In this document: piece by piece, positions 1 through 9,953 of the stretch | Layout of the letters: every line of letters starts with the position of its first letter | Position numbering within the stretch: position 1 is the first letter of the stretch | Assembly (NCBI RefSeq): GCF_001559595.1 | Contig: NZ_LNTY01000034.1 | Location: forward strand, 62,001 to 126,000 | DNA length: 64,000 nucleotides | Source of the DNA: Enterovibrio coralii | GTDB lineage: Bacteria; Pseudomonadota; Gammaproteobacteria; Enterobacterales; Vibrionaceae | Direction: 5' to 3' | Notes under the pieces: generated by a model | The model's database searches: none | The model's input: only the letters and a program-made list of their open reading frames with translations | What the model was told of the DNA's origin: nothing | Program-made: the position numbers and the translations under genes

Positions 1-770
1 AGTACTTTGGCCGTGATATTCAGGGCATCACCAAACGTGATGAACTGATGCTTTACCGCCAAGGCGTGCAAATGGTGTGGCAAGACCCCTTCGGTTCGCT
101 AAACCCAACCCACACCATTTTTCACCATATTGCCCGTCCGCTACTGATCCACAACAAAGTGGATGGTAGCGATAAAAAAGCATTGGAAGACATGGTGTAT
201 GACTTGCTGTTGCAAGTAGGACTGACGCCACCGAAAGAGACGGCAGCGAAATATCCGCATCAGCTTTCAGGCGGTCAGCGCCAGCGTGTGAATCTGGCAA
301 GAAACATCGCCGTTGGCGCGGAAGTGGTGCTCGCCGATGAGCCGACATCCATGCTGGATGTCTCGATTCGTGCCGGCGTGTTGAACTTGATGGAAGAGAT
401 GAAGTTTGAGCGTCAAATGGCCCTGCTTTACATCACCCATGACATTGCCACCGCACGCTATATCGCTGAAGACCTCGCAGTGATGTATGTCGGCCACATG
501 GTGGAGTGGGGCGATGTGGAAGAGATCATCCATGACCCTCAGCACCCGTACACCCAGCTTCTGGTGTCAGCGGTGCCAGATCCAAACAAATCCATTCATG
601 AAAAGTTAAAGGGCAATCGCGGCGAAATTCCATTGTGGACGCCAGACAGCGTCGGCTGTCCGTTCGCGGGTCGTTGCACCCAAGCTACCAAACGGTGTCA
701 GGAAGCACTGCCACCCGTGACCCAACTATCAGAAAACCATTTTGTGCGTTGTTATCTGTTTGAACAATAA
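1..770 (+). CDS. Peptide ABC transporter ATP-binding protein (DppF/OppF type), 5'-truncated
   Basis: The reading frame is open from the first complete codon at base 3, so the gene begins before the window and the Walker A region is missing. What remains shows the Q-loop (WQDPFGSLNP), the ABC signature LSGGQRQR, Walker B with VVLADEPTSMLD and the switch histidine in YITHD. The tail carries a Cys-containing segment (CPFAGRC) typical of the oligopeptide/dipeptide C-terminal extension. It should be a cytoplasmic ATPase energising uptake of small peptides. The aminopeptidase and glycosylasparaginase genes follow after short gaps of 17 and 24 bases, which suggests one operon that imports peptides or glycopeptides and then cleaves them. 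The exact substrate cannot be read from an ATPase. Confidence 0.9.
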   Translation, partial: YFGRDIQGITKRDELMLYRQGVQMVWQDPFGSLNPTHTIFHHIARPLLIHNKVDGSDKKALEDMVYDLLLQVGLTPPKETAAKYPHQLSGGQRQRVNLARNIAVGAEVVLADEPTSMLDVSIRAGVLNLMEEMKFERQMALLYITHDIATARYIAEDLAVMYVGHMVEWGDVEEIIHDPQHPYTQLLVSAVPDPNKSIHEKLKGNRGEIPLWTPDSVGCPFAGRCTQATKRCQEALPPVTQLSENHFVRCYLFEQ

Positions 771-787
771 CGCGTGAGGAAATCAGG

Positions 788-2164
788 ATGTTTCAATTAG
801 CGTTTATTCGCACCAAAGACACCGAGAGCAAGGCTACTCGCACCGTTCATTTGACGTTGGGTGATAGCAAGTCCCTTGAGTTAAATCAGGATGTTGACGG
901 TTTCAATGGCGAGATCAGCAAAACGGCTTTCACTGTGGCTGACGTTCAGGACATTGGCTTTATCTTGGCATCGACGTTTAAAAAAGCGCAGCGTCTAGAG
1001 CTTCACCTGGACGAAACCGTGCTGTCGCTGCACGCGCCTGATGTGTGGGTGAAATGGTTGTCACTGGGCTTGGCGTTGTCGTCATACGATTACAAACACA
1101 GAGACAGCTTCCACCTTGAACCAAATATCAATGCGTTCGAAATGGTCACAGAAGACAAGGCACTGACGGATGCCTTCTTTGAAGGCCAAGTGCTGGCGCA
1201 AAGCCAGTTGATTGCACGCGAGCTGGTGAACAAGCCGGGTAATGTGATCTACCCAGAATCCTTCGTCAGCGCGGTGCAAGAGCTGCCAATGGATAACACC
1301 ACGTTGTCTTTTCTTACCGAATCTGAAATGCGTGAGCAGGGCTTTGGCGGCTTAGTGGGCATTTCTCAAGGCAGTGATCGCGATGGCCGCATGCTGTGTT
1401 TGGATTACCACCCAGAAGGCGCGAAAACCACGATTGCGCTGGTGGGTAAGGGCGTCACCTTTGACACCGGCGGTATCAGCATCAAAGGCCAGCTTCGCAT
1501 GAGCACGATGAAAGTGGACATGGGCGGCGCGGCTGCGGTGGTTGGTGCACTCAACGCGATTGCGCAATTGCAGTTACCTGTGCGTGTAATTGGCTTGTGT
1601 GGTTTGGTGGAAAACATGCCATCAGGTCGCGCGATCAAGCCGGGCGATGTCGTCACTATGCTTTCTGGTAAAAGCGTTGAAATCATCTCAACGGATGCAG
1701 AAGGCCGCATGGTATTGGCCGATGTTATGCACTATGCGCAGCAAACCTACCAACCGGATTACCTGATTGATATCGCCACATTGACGGGGGCAACAGGCGT
1801 GTCGCTCGGTAAAGCGTTTGCCTCTTTGATGGGTAATAGTGATGAGCTGAAAGCCTTGGCGAAAGTGGCGGGTAACAGCTGTTCTGAGCCTCTGTGGGAA
1901 ATGCCAATTGGTGCTGACTTGTATGAAGCATCCCTTAAGAGTGATTTTGCCGACGTTCGTCATGGTGCAGAAGACGGAGACGGCAGTGCGAGCGTGGCTG
2001 CAACCTTCCTCAATCACTTTGTGGCACCTGATCAGAAGTGGATTCATATCGACTCTGCCGCCATGTCGCTGGGCATGACCCATCGCAAAATCTATCCAAA
2101 AGCGGCGTCAGGCTACGGCACGTTCCTGCTGACGGCACTTTGCCAACACATTGCTTCTAAATAA
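788..2164 (+). CDS. M17-family leucyl aminopeptidase
   Basis: This is a cytosolic metallo-aminopeptidase that releases N-terminal residues from peptides. The C-terminal catalytic half carries the M17 hallmarks: the lysine/aspartate metal-site segment VGKGVTFDTGGISIK, the DMGGAAAV motif and the signature STDAEGRMVLAD containing metal-binding Asp and Glu. The roughly 150-residue N-terminal domain is variable, as usual for the family. Its length of 458 aa is within the normal range. It sits 17 bases after the peptide ABC ATPase gene and 24 bases before the glycosylasparaginase gene, so it probably processes imported peptides. It belongs to the PepA/PepB group, but I cannot tell which subfamily, so no symbol is given. 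Confidence 0.9.
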   Translation: MFQLAFIRTKDTESKATRTVHLTLGDSKSLELNQDVDGFNGEISKTAFTVADVQDIGFILASTFKKAQRLELHLDETVLSLHAPDVWVKWLSLGLALSSYDYKHRDSFHLEPNINAFEMVTEDKALTDAFFEGQVLAQSQLIARELVNKPGNVIYPESFVSAVQELPMDNTTLSFLTESEMREQGFGGLVGISQGSDRDGRMLCLDYHPEGAKTTIALVGKGVTFDTGGISIKGQLRMSTMKVDMGGAAAVVGALNAIAQLQLPVRVIGLCGLVENMPSGRAIKPGDVVTMLSGKSVEIISTDAEGRMVLADVMHYAQQTYQPDYLIDIATLTGATGVSLGKAFASLMGNSDELKALAKVAGNSCSEPLWEMPIGADLYEASLKSDFADVRHGAEDGDGSASVAATFLNHFVAPDQKWIHIDSAAMSLGMTHRKIYPKAASGYGTFLLTALCQHIASK

Positions 2165-2188
2165 AAGAACGAGAAATAAGGAAATACC

Positions 2189-3115
2189 ATGATTTTATTA
2201 GCCAACTCTGAAGCCTACCCAGGCATTGAAGAATCTGCTCGTCGTTTGCAAGCGGGAGAGGAAGGTCTTCGCTCTTTGGTGGAAGGCATCAAATTGGTTG
2301 AACTTGACCCACGTGTTCGCACCGTGGGTTTTGGCGGCTGGCCAAACGTGCTGGGTGAAATGGAATTGGATGCGTCAGTGATGGACGGTGACAGCCTAAG
2401 AACGGGTGCAGTCGGCGCACTGAAAGGCTACATGCACCCGGTAGAAGTGGCGTACAAAGTCATGACTGACCTAAACCATGAGATTTTAGTGGGTGAAGGC
2501 GCAGCCATTTTTGCCAATGAAATTGGTGCGGTTGCCGGTGAGAACCTGATTGAAGATTCAAAACGCGTTTGGTGGGAAAAGCTAGAAGAATCGATGACGT
2601 CTGAACAGCAACAAGCCTTTCCAAATGTGCCGTTGGCTCCGCTGTCTAACAACGCGACAGACCCAGAGCGCGTGCGTGATACGACTGTGTTTTTGTGTGC
2701 AGACAGCAATGACAAAATCAGTGCGGCGACCTCTACCTCTGGCTGGGCATGGAAATATCCAGGCCGTTTAGGCGACAGCCCAATCATTGGTGCTGGCTCG
2801 TACGCAGACAGCCGTTATGGCGCGTGTGCGTGTACCCATACGGGAGAGATGAGCATCCGCTGCTCGACGGCACATGCTGTGGTGCTTTACATGAAGATGG
2901 GCATGAGTCTGGATGAGGCGGTGTATGAAGCCATTAAAGATTTGGATTACCTCAAAGACGGTTACACCGAAGGCGTGACCATCCATGCGATTGACCGCCA
3001 TGGTAATCACAAAGTGGTGAGCCTGAACTGTCCGGGCAATATCACCTACTGGTTCTGGCAAACCGGCATGGACAAACCGGAAGAGCGTCAAGCAGAGGTG
3101 ATTTTCACTCGCTAA
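2189..3115 (+). CDS. N4-(beta-N-acetylglucosaminyl)-L-asparaginase (Ntn hydrolase, T2 family)
   Basis: This is a glycosylasparaginase-type N-terminal nucleophile hydrolase, which cuts the GlcNAc-Asn bond left after N-glycoprotein proteolysis and activates itself by autocleavage. The expected cleavage site is before Thr165 in the ERVRDTTVFLCAD segment. Downstream comes the conserved GRLGDSPIIGAGSYAD motif that builds the substrate pocket. Its length of 308 aa matches bacterial aspartylglucosaminidases. There is no clear signal peptide, so a cytoplasmic enzyme acting on imported glycosyl-asparagine or glycopeptides is likely. It is the last gene of the peptide ABC/aminopeptidase operon and ends at a bidirectional terminator. 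A plain isoaspartyl peptidase/asparaginase activity is the alternative. Confidence 0.87.
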   Translation: MILLANSEAYPGIEESARRLQAGEEGLRSLVEGIKLVELDPRVRTVGFGGWPNVLGEMELDASVMDGDSLRTGAVGALKGYMHPVEVAYKVMTDLNHEILVGEGAAIFANEIGAVAGENLIEDSKRVWWEKLEESMTSEQQQAFPNVPLAPLSNNATDPERVRDTTVFLCADSNDKISAATSTSGWAWKYPGRLGDSPIIGAGSYADSRYGACACTHTGEMSIRCSTAHAVVLYMKMGMSLDEAVYEAIKDLDYLKDGYTEGVTIHAIDRHGNHKVVSLNCPGNITYWFWQTGMDKPEERQAEVIFTR

Positions 3116-3152
3116 TGCAAAACCTCTGATAAACCAATACATCAGATAAAAC

Positions 3153-3179
3153 AAAAGCCGCTTTGATTAGCGGCTTTTT
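3153..3179. terminator. Bidirectional rho-independent terminator
   Basis: A 10-bp perfect stem (AAAAGCCGCT / AGCGGCTTTT) around a 6-base loop is flanked by A and T runs, so it works on both strands. It separates the plus-strand asparaginase gene from the minus-strand rpiR-type gene. Confidence 0.85.
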
Positions 3180-3218
3180 CGTGTCTGTGAATTAGCGAAA
3201 TGTCGCGTACATATAGAC

Positions 3219-4022
3219 TTATTTGCCAAAGTGCGCTTCGGTCGATACCCAGTTTTTGATGGTATCGCGATTGGTGGACACATAGTGATAGTAGAGGTGG
3301 TCAATCGCCATCAGCATTGGCAATTGTGCTGTGATCATCCCAGTACGCTCTTCGCCGTGAAGCGAGGCTGTAAGCAGCGTAGCCGTGGCATGGCGCGCCA
3401 ATTTCGATTTAGGGTTAGAGGTGATCAAAAACGTCGAGATACCACGCGCGGTAAGGTTTTTTACCACCTTCGCCATGTCTTCATTCAAGCCATTTAAGCT
3501 CAAGACGATGACGAGGTTCTCTGTGGTCAGAATGTCTTGGTACATCACCATAGAGTTGGTGTCTTGCACCACTTCAACAAACTTGCCTAGACGACCGAAA
3601 CGGAACTTAAAATCGCCGCCCGCCAGCGCACTAAAGCCAGTGCCGAAAATATGGATAATCTTGTGCTGGGAAATCGCTGCCGTGATCAGTTCAATCACTT
3701 GGGTGTCCATGCAGTTATCAAGCTGCTGTAAGACGTCGAAGTAGTCTTGGTGAAGGCCAATATGTTCACGGGTTGCGGGTGGCTTGGTGCTTTCCAGTTG
3801 CTCTTGGTAGAGAAACAGGAATTCTTTGAAGTTATTCAGCCCCAGCTTTTGGCAAAAGCGGGTGATAGATGCGGTAGACACACCAATTTCTGCCGCGAGT
3901 TCTTCAATGGTTTTGACTGGCTTTCGAGCGAGAAAGTACTCAGCAATCTTGCTGTCGGTAGACGTGAATTTGCTCCGTGCATATTCAAAAAGCAGTCCAA
4001 TATCTTTGTTCATCAGTACCAT
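3219..4022 (-). CDS. RpiR-family transcriptional regulator (HTH + SIS)
   Basis: An N-terminal RpiR helix-turn-helix is followed by a SIS sugar-phosphate-binding domain. The HTH (about residues 15-75) includes TIEELAAEIGVSTASITRFC. The SIS domain (about residues 110-240) contains IHIFGTGFSALAGGDFKFRF. Such proteins sense phosphosugars and control sugar catabolic operons. The gene lies downstream of the mannosidase gene on the same strand, with a 153-base gap that could hold its own promoter. It may control the neighbouring mannosidase/PTS genes or the convergent peptide operon. Translation may start at the first ATG (4022) or at the internal ATG three codons in (4013). Neither has a strong ribosome-binding site. 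Confidence 0.88.
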   Translation of the reverse strand: MVLMNKDIGLLFEYARSKFTSTDSKIAEYFLARKPVKTIEELAAEIGVSTASITRFCQKLGLNNFKEFLFLYQEQLESTKPPATREHIGLHQDYFDVLQQLDNCMDTQVIELITAAISQHKIIHIFGTGFSALAGGDFKFRFGRLGKFVEVVQDTNSMVMYQDILTTENLVIVLSLNGLNEDMAKVVKNLTARGISTFLITSNPKSKLARHATATLLTASLHGEERTGMITAQLPMLMAIDHLYYHYVSTNRDTIKNWVSTEAHFGK

Positions 4023-4175
4023 AGGCCATTGTCAGTTTGCCTCACTATACCCCTGATTCTTGAAGTTGCAGCCCCAAACTCAGCATTTTTTACCTTAATC
4101 ACACAGTCAAGGCAGGCTTGTTGGCTTGGGTCGCAACATCAAGATTGTGAGCAAGAAAGCGGGCGAACTCTCCTC

Positions 4176-6829
4176 TTAATCCAGCGAGATTTTGAAAGTA
4201 CGGATTTGCTTCGCTCGGAAGGCACCGAAATGAATCGCGTTATTGCTGATGTTCACAATGTGCAGCGGCTGATTCATCAAATTGGTTTCAAACGCTTCAG
4301 CGACCTTGGTATGCATCTGCAAGGTGCCGCCATCTTCAACCGCATATTCAGACGGGTTGTAAACGCGGACATAGAGCGCATCGTCGTCATACTGCACGCT
4401 GGTGCAAACCAATAAAGGCGCATTCAGCGTAAGCAGCGAGGTTTCATCACCAATTGCATCGGCAAGGGGATGCATCACAAAATACTTCAAGGTGTTGGTG
4501 AACTGGTTGAGCGACTGCGCTTGATAGTAAGGCTGCTCAATGCTCCAACACTGTGAGGCATGGTTGATGGCTGCAGCATCGAATTTCTCATCCAACAACA
4601 AAGCCAGCTTGGCAACTTGATGGCCTTTCATTTGGCTATCGGGTGTTGGAATGTATTTGTACTGTTGACCGGATGCGATACCCGGACGACGGATAAGATC
4701 AGGCTTGCCAAGCCAGCCCACGCTTCTAAATACAGTCAGTGCTACTTTGCCGCTCGGTTGAGATGGTGACTCAAGCAGCACTTCGTATTCTTTTATGCCT
4801 TGTGTTAGCACGGACAAGCTTGTGGTGGTATCACTCAGATTCACGAAATTGATCATCGGATAGATGCCACAAGGCTCTTCTTTCCATCCGCGCTCACGCC
4901 AATCCGCCATTTGGAGTTGATAGTGCGGTCGACGGACGAAGCCAAACGGCGTGTCTGCAATGCTTTCTTTGGTCTCAATTGGGCTATTGACCACCAACTG
5001 CAAGCGATGGTCTTCAACGTAATTGTTGATGTCGAACTCCATCGACAGAGGTTGGCCGTCTTGCAGCGTCAGCGTCAGGACATAATCACATTGGGTATCG
5101 GCAAAACGTTGCGCGCGTGCTTCCAGATTCTCTGGCAGCATCCATTGGCCTTTTAGCGTCAGGCTGTGTTGCAGCGTCCCGCATTGTGTTGTGCACTCTG
5201 CGTGGTTAAACGACAAGTCGATCACCCAGTCTTGCGCTGGCGGTGAGTAATCATAGGTATCGCCGTCATCACCACCATCACGTGCGGTCAGAAAGTAATC
5301 CCAACGTCGCTCGTTGTGTTTATCAATCAAGTGCAATCCACCGCCAGTGTACTCGATGCGGTAGCGGTTGTTCTCGATATGGAATGTCGCTTTCTCCTCA
5401 AGCGGAGTCTGCGCATCATGGGTCTCTTCAATCACTAAAGACGTAAAGCCCAGTGCAGGCACGCTATGGCAAAGCACGATATCGGTTTGGTAGTAGTAAC
5501 CGTTTGGATCATTGTCTTTTGGATCGCGCTGAATGCTACCGTTGTAATGTTGGCTTTGGGCAATTACATCAAAGTGCACGGGCTCGCCAGTAAGTGTTGA
5601 AATGGTAAAGCCCGCAGATTTGGTCGACAGGGTTAGCTTCTTGGAGTGTTCTCGTGCAAATGGCAGCGTGTTGAACAGTGTCAGCCTTGCACCGCTTTCT
5701 AGTGCTTGCTGTGATTCTGCAACTTTGCGTACCAAGTAATCGCGCGCCGCTGACGACATTTGGTCGACGTGTTCAAAGCGCTCAACAATGATCTTGTTGG
5801 TTTTATCCGTGTTGCAGCCACCCGCGCTGTCATGGGCATGATTTCGCGTCACGATGCGCCAAAGGTTGTTGAGCAGCTCTTTTTGGTAGCCGATGCCAAA
5901 GCGGGTTGCTAAGGCCATTAGAGGCTCGAGCTCCAGCGTGATGCGACGTTCAAGCATGTCGTTTAAACGCTTATGATCGGCGCGTGACGAATAAATGGAG
6001 CGATGGATCTTTGACACTTGTCCGTCGATCATCTCACCGCTCAACACATCCATTGGCAGATCTTGCGCTTTCAGGCGCGCAAATAGCGCATCGTAGCTGC
6101 TTTCAACCAATTGACTGTCGACGTTGGCTTCAGCCAGCTTCTGATTAAATTGTTCAATGCGAGATTTTACGTTGCGGTCAACGTAACGCTGGTCGCCGCC
6201 AAGGGGCAGGGCGATATCGTCGCTCAAGCAGCCTTTTTCAACTTGGTTAGCGAGAGAGACAGCGTCATCACTGTAAATCAATTGTCCGCCGACGTAGTAG
6301 CCGTCGCGGATGTTGTAGAAGAAAACATCACTGCCATCTTCGCTTTGCCAGCGACCTTCACGGTGTGGGTACACATCGGTCGACAAGCCTCGCCAGAACA
6401 CGGTTTTATCAATGCCAACACCACGATAGATCTTTGGCATGTCCATGCTCTGACCGAAAGAATCCGGTACATAACCCAGCATCTCGACACCGCCTAGGCT
6501 TTGCCAAGATTGATGCCAAGTTGCAGGTTGCGGATGATAGATTCACCCGCAATGATGAGCTGGTCGGTCTGGGTATACCAAGGACCGATTTTTAGCTTGC
6601 CGCTTTCTACCAAGGCAGTAAAACGGCTTTTTTGGTGCGGGCAGGCATTGAGATAATCTTCAACGATGCTCAATTGCCCATCCAGGTAGTAATTGTCGAC
6701 TTCACCTTTCTCAAGGGCATCCATCACTTCTTCCATATGGTAGATGAGCTGGATGAGCGACTCATGGGTAGAAAAGTACCATTCAAAGTCCCAATGAGTG
6801 TGGGAGATCACATGAAGTTGTTTCGTCAT
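4176..6829 (-). CDS. mngB: GH38 alpha-mannosidase (MngB-like), interrupted by a one-base frameshift
   Basis: The two reading frames 6829-6494 and about 6493-4176 together give one GH38 protein of about 884 aa if one base is restored near 6495 (E. coli MngB is of similar size). The N-terminal frame has the metal site HTHWD (His12, Asp14) and IGPWYTQTD. The second frame has the GYVPDSFGQ motif with the catalytic/metal Asp and NHAHDSAGG with the last metal ligand. The family removes alpha-mannose; MngB hydrolyses mannosylglycerate(-6-phosphate) delivered by a PTS. It follows the EIIA gene by 18 bases, so it belongs to the PTS operon. No signal peptide is seen, which fits a cytoplasmic enzyme. 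The break is a lost base at the GKA-LGGVEM junction, and given the other one-base losses in this window it is more likely a sequencing error than gene decay. Action on host N-glycan mannose is an alternative role. Confidence 0.85.
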
Positions 6830-6847
6830 AGCACTGCCCGCTTTGTA

Positions 6848-7294
6848 TTACGCAATCACTTGATGGATGGTATCCAGCACCGCTTGCGTGTCGTCGCTTT
6901 GCAGTGTGTTTCGAATATCCGGCTTCATCATGGAACGAGATAGTTTGGTCAACATCACCAGACTTTCATCCGCGCCTGATGCTGGGATCGCCAGAGACAC
7001 AACGGTCGTCACTGGGGTATCATCCATGGTTTCCCACTCGATTGGGTTCGTAAAACGAACCACGAAGATACCCGGTATTTTTACGTGCTCTGACTTACAA
7101 TGCGGAACCGCAATGCCACCCATAAAACCGGTGCTGTCATGGTCTTCACGTGCTTTCAGGCCAGCTTGAAACCCATCAATGCTGTCGACAAAACCCAAGC
7201 GGTAAGCGTTTTCTGCGATGAAGCGAAACGCCTCCTGCTGGGTGGTTGACTGGGCATCCGTTAAAATATGTTCAAGTGAAAATACTGCGTTCAT
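6848..7294 (-). CDS. PTS fructose/mannitol-family EIIA component
   Basis: This is a 148-aa EIIA domain of the fructose-mannitol PTS superfamily. It carries the phosphorylated histidine His65 in GGIAVPHCKSEHV and accepts phosphate from HPr. It is a stand-alone cytoplasmic protein, whereas in E. coli MngA the A, B and C domains are fused. The start ATG lies five bases after the expected end of the EIIBC gene once that frameshift is corrected, and the mannosidase gene follows 18 bases later. The three form a tight operon for uptake and hydrolysis of a mannosyl or related sugar. Confidence 0.92.
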   Translation of the reverse strand: MNAVFSLEHILTDAQSTTQQEAFRFIAENAYRLGFVDSIDGFQAGLKAREDHDSTGFMGGIAVPHCKSEHVKIPGIFVVRFTNPIEWETMDDTPVTTVVSLAIPASGADESLVMLTKLSRSMMKPDIRNTLQSDDTQAVLDTIHQVIA

Positions 7295-7299
7295 GTTGC

Positions 7300-8825
7300 T
7301 TATCCGTTGGTTGTTGCTGTTTCAGTCGTTACCGTTTCTTGCGGTGCCGGTTCTGAGGTTTTCGCTGGCTGAGGACGGCGCCAGAAGCCGATGATCATGC
7401 GGTCGTTGCAATACCTGCGAACGTACAAGCAATCCAAGTCACGAATGGGATTGGTTGCTCGATGTATCCGACGAAGGTACCCAGTGGAGAGCCGATACCG
7501 CCGTAGAATTTCACGTCTAAGTAGCCAACCAGACCGCCTGCCAGCGCAGAGCCTGCGACACTGGCCGTGATGATTTGCACAGGGTTAGCCGCTGCAAATG
7601 GAATTGCACCTTCGGTAACACCGACGATACCCATACCAAACGCAGAGTTAGCAGAGATTTTCTCAGTCGCGGTAAAGCGTTTTGCGAACAGCTTAGAGGC
7701 CAGGAATATACCCAGAGGCGCAACAGAGATAGCGGCTTGTGCTGCGGTACCTGGTACGAAGTTAGCACCTTCGATGCCGTATTTCGCCACGGTATCGGTC
7801 CATACAGCGGTACCGAAGATCAGTGCGGTTTTGTTGACTGGACCACCGAAGTCGAAACCAATCATGGCACCGATGATTGCACCGATGATAAAGGTTGAAG
7901 ATGCGTAGTTAGTGGTAACCCAGTTCAGACCGTCATACAGTGCGCTCATTGCACCGGCAATAGGCTGACCGATGAAGTACAGCACCACGACAGTAATGAA
8001 GAAAGTCGCAATCAGCGGGATAACCATGATGGGTACGATAGGCTGAATGATTTTTGGCCATTTCACCTTCTTCAGGTATTTCACGAAGTAACCCACAAGG
8101 AAAGCAACCAGAATCGCTGACAGGAAGCCGCCACCTGCGTCGGTACCCAGGAAGCTTGGGTCATTCGCCATGTATGCACCCAGCATGGCTGGTGCAATCG
8201 CTGGACGGTCAGCAATAGAGTTCGCTACAAAGCCAGCGAACAGTGGGATCATCAGGGTGAAACCGATTTGACCCACTTTGAACAGGTGGTACATGAAGTA
8301 ACCGAGAGGATCTTCTTGATCAAACCCCCACGCAACCATGCGGCCAAGATCGTCTTTCTGGAACGCGAAGATGTTAGCGATCGCCAGCAAGAGACCTGCT
8401 GCGATAACCATCGGCACCATGTAGGAAATACCACTCATAATGTGTTGAACAAAACCGTTCTCAGTGGTTTTACCTAAGGTCACGTTACCGACTTTGGTGC
8501 CTTTCGCGCCAAAGACAGTTGCGTTCTCGTCAGCTTCTTTAATCAGCGCCATCGCATCACGGATTGCCGCTTTAGGACGTGTTTTGTAAACACGTTTACC
8601 CGCAAAGCGCGCCAGATCGATTTCAATGTCTGAAGCGATGATCACCAGATCTGCTTTTTCAATGTCTTGTTCTGTCAGGATATTTTCAGCACCAATGGAG
8701 CCTTGCGTTTCTACTTTGACTGAAAAGTTATGTTCTTTACCTGCTTGCTCTAAGGCTTCAGCAGCCATGTAGGTGTGTGCGATACCAGCGGCACAGGCGG
8801 TTATCGCAACGACGTTATTGGTCAT
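7300..8825 (-). CDS. PTS fructose-family EIIBC permease, frameshifted near its C-terminus
   Basis: The N-terminal EIIB domain (residues 1-105) has the phosphocysteine in ITACAAGIAHTYMAAEA (Cys11). It is followed by an EIIC membrane domain with about ten hydrophobic segments and the VTEGAIPFAAANP substrate motif. As read, the frame stops at 7395. Restoring one base near 7397 adds a polar tail (MIIGFWRRPQPAKTSEP...) ending at 7300, five bases before the EIIA start, giving 508 aa. That spacing strongly supports the longer product. It transports and phosphorylates a fructose-, mannose- or mannosylglycerate-like sugar. The start ATG has a good AAGGAG ribosome-binding site. It is divergent from the AraC-type gene at 9057. 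Confidence 0.88.
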
Positions 8826-8934
8826 GAGGTTCTCCTTCTACGACCGAATAGAGGATTTAGGTGTTATAGGGCAGGCGAATAATGAAAATTTTTCCAATAT
8901 TTAACTGTGACAGTGCGCAAAGTAGCCGATAAAT

Positions 8935-9000
8935 TGTAAATTTTTACAGCAAAGGGTGCGCCACTTCATAGAAAAAAACCTCAGATCCTGTAAATTTTTT
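8935..9000. promoter_or_regulatory. Candidate operator repeats between PTS operon and araC-type gene
   Basis: The 231-base divergent spacer contains an inverted repeat TGTAAA-TT-TTTACA at 8935-8948 and a second copy of its half, TGTAAATTTTTT, at 8989-9000, 54 bases apart. Repeated half-sites in a divergent promoter are typical for an AraC-family regulator, but the binding protein is inferred from position only. Confidence 0.4.
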
Positions 9001-9056
9001 CACCGTAAAGTGCTCGAATAATGATTTTTTTGAATTTATTTTCGTCCCATTGATGA

Positions 9057-9890
9057 GTGAATAACCCGATGCCAAACGTCTCATTCCAAGCTGAACCCTT
9101 GTCCTTTCTGGTCATTGCAGATTTAGTGAAGCGTATACAGCATGTTTCTAATCGTCGTTACTTAGGAGCAGTTTCTTGTGATGATGCCCCTATGCTTGCG
9201 TGGCGTGTACCAACGCAGCGACTGGAAATTGTGGTTGATGGTAAAGTTGAGATGCTGTTTAGCCGAGAAGCGGGCTTACGAGACTCAGAGCAGATGGTGT
9301 CGGGAGATGTGCTTAACGTGGCGGCAAATGGTTGGAACCTGCCTTACGCAAAAGAGGCCAACACGCTCAGCATTTGCTTTAAAGGTGACAAGCTAGGACT
9401 TAGTTACAACCATTGGCAGGATGGTCGTTGCATCAGTTTGGCGAAATGGGTCGTGGAATGCCCACTGGAGGATTGCTCCACAGTACCTGATAACGTGGAC
9501 AGTCTGCTGGCATACATTGCCGAGACGTTGAATGTTCAAGTGATGGAGATTTCAAAGCAAAAGCAGCTTTTCCATCAGATCCTCACTTACATTCGTTGTC
9601 ACTTTCACGAGCAAATTTGCCGCGACACAGTCGCGCGCGAGTTTTGTATCTCACCGAGCTACTTATCGCATTTGTTTAAGCAATATGGCGAAGTGGGGTT
9701 TAATGAATACATCAACCGCGAGCGCTTTGCACATGCGCGTCACTTGTTGCTAGAGAAGGGATTGCGTGTAAAGCAGGTGGCATTGGAAAGCGGCTTTGTG
9801 GATGCAGATTATTTTTGCCGCATGTTCAAACGCTTGGCGGGGATGACGCCGAGTCAGTATCGCTCACGCCATGAGGCATTGGTGCTTTGA
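9057..9890 (+). CDS. AraC-family transcriptional regulator
   Basis: The C-terminal ~100 residues form the double HTH of the AraC family, including FCISPSYLSHLFKQYG and VALESGFVDADYFCRMFKRL. The N-terminal ~170 residues are an unassigned sensor domain, probably a cupin-like effector domain. The gene is divergent from the PTS-EIIBC/EIIA/mannosidase operon, so it most likely activates that operon in response to its sugar. The first possible start is GTG at 9057; an in-frame ATG at 9069 with an upstream GAGTGA is equally credible. It ends at a strong terminator shared with crr. Confidence 0.87.
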   Translation: MNNPMPNVSFQAEPLSFLVIADLVKRIQHVSNRRYLGAVSCDDAPMLAWRVPTQRLEIVVDGKVEMLFSREAGLRDSEQMVSGDVLNVAANGWNLPYAKEANTLSICFKGDKLGLSYNHWQDGRCISLAKWVVECPLEDCSTVPDNVDSLLAYIAETLNVQVMEISKQKQLFHQILTYIRCHFHEQICRDTVAREFCISPSYLSHLFKQYGEVGFNEYINRERFAHARHLLLEKGLRVKQVALESGFVDADYFCRMFKRLAGMTPSQYRSRHEALVL

Positions 9891-9910
9891 GGCACCAAAC
9901 GACAGATACA

Positions 9911-9942
9911 AAAAAGCGCAGCCGAAGCTGCGCTTTTTTTTC
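9911..9942. terminator. Bidirectional terminator between araC-type gene and crr
   Basis: A 12-bp stem (AAAAAGCGCAGC / GCTGCGCTTTTT) with a CGAA tetraloop and T runs on both strands. It ends the AraC-type gene on the plus strand and the pts operon on the minus strand. Confidence 0.92.
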
Positions 9943-9953
9943 GCATCTAAGAA

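Noticed and set aside
3747..4415. Plus-strand 222-codon ORF over rpiR and the mannosidase end
   Set aside because: It is antisense to two well-supported genes and shows no family features.
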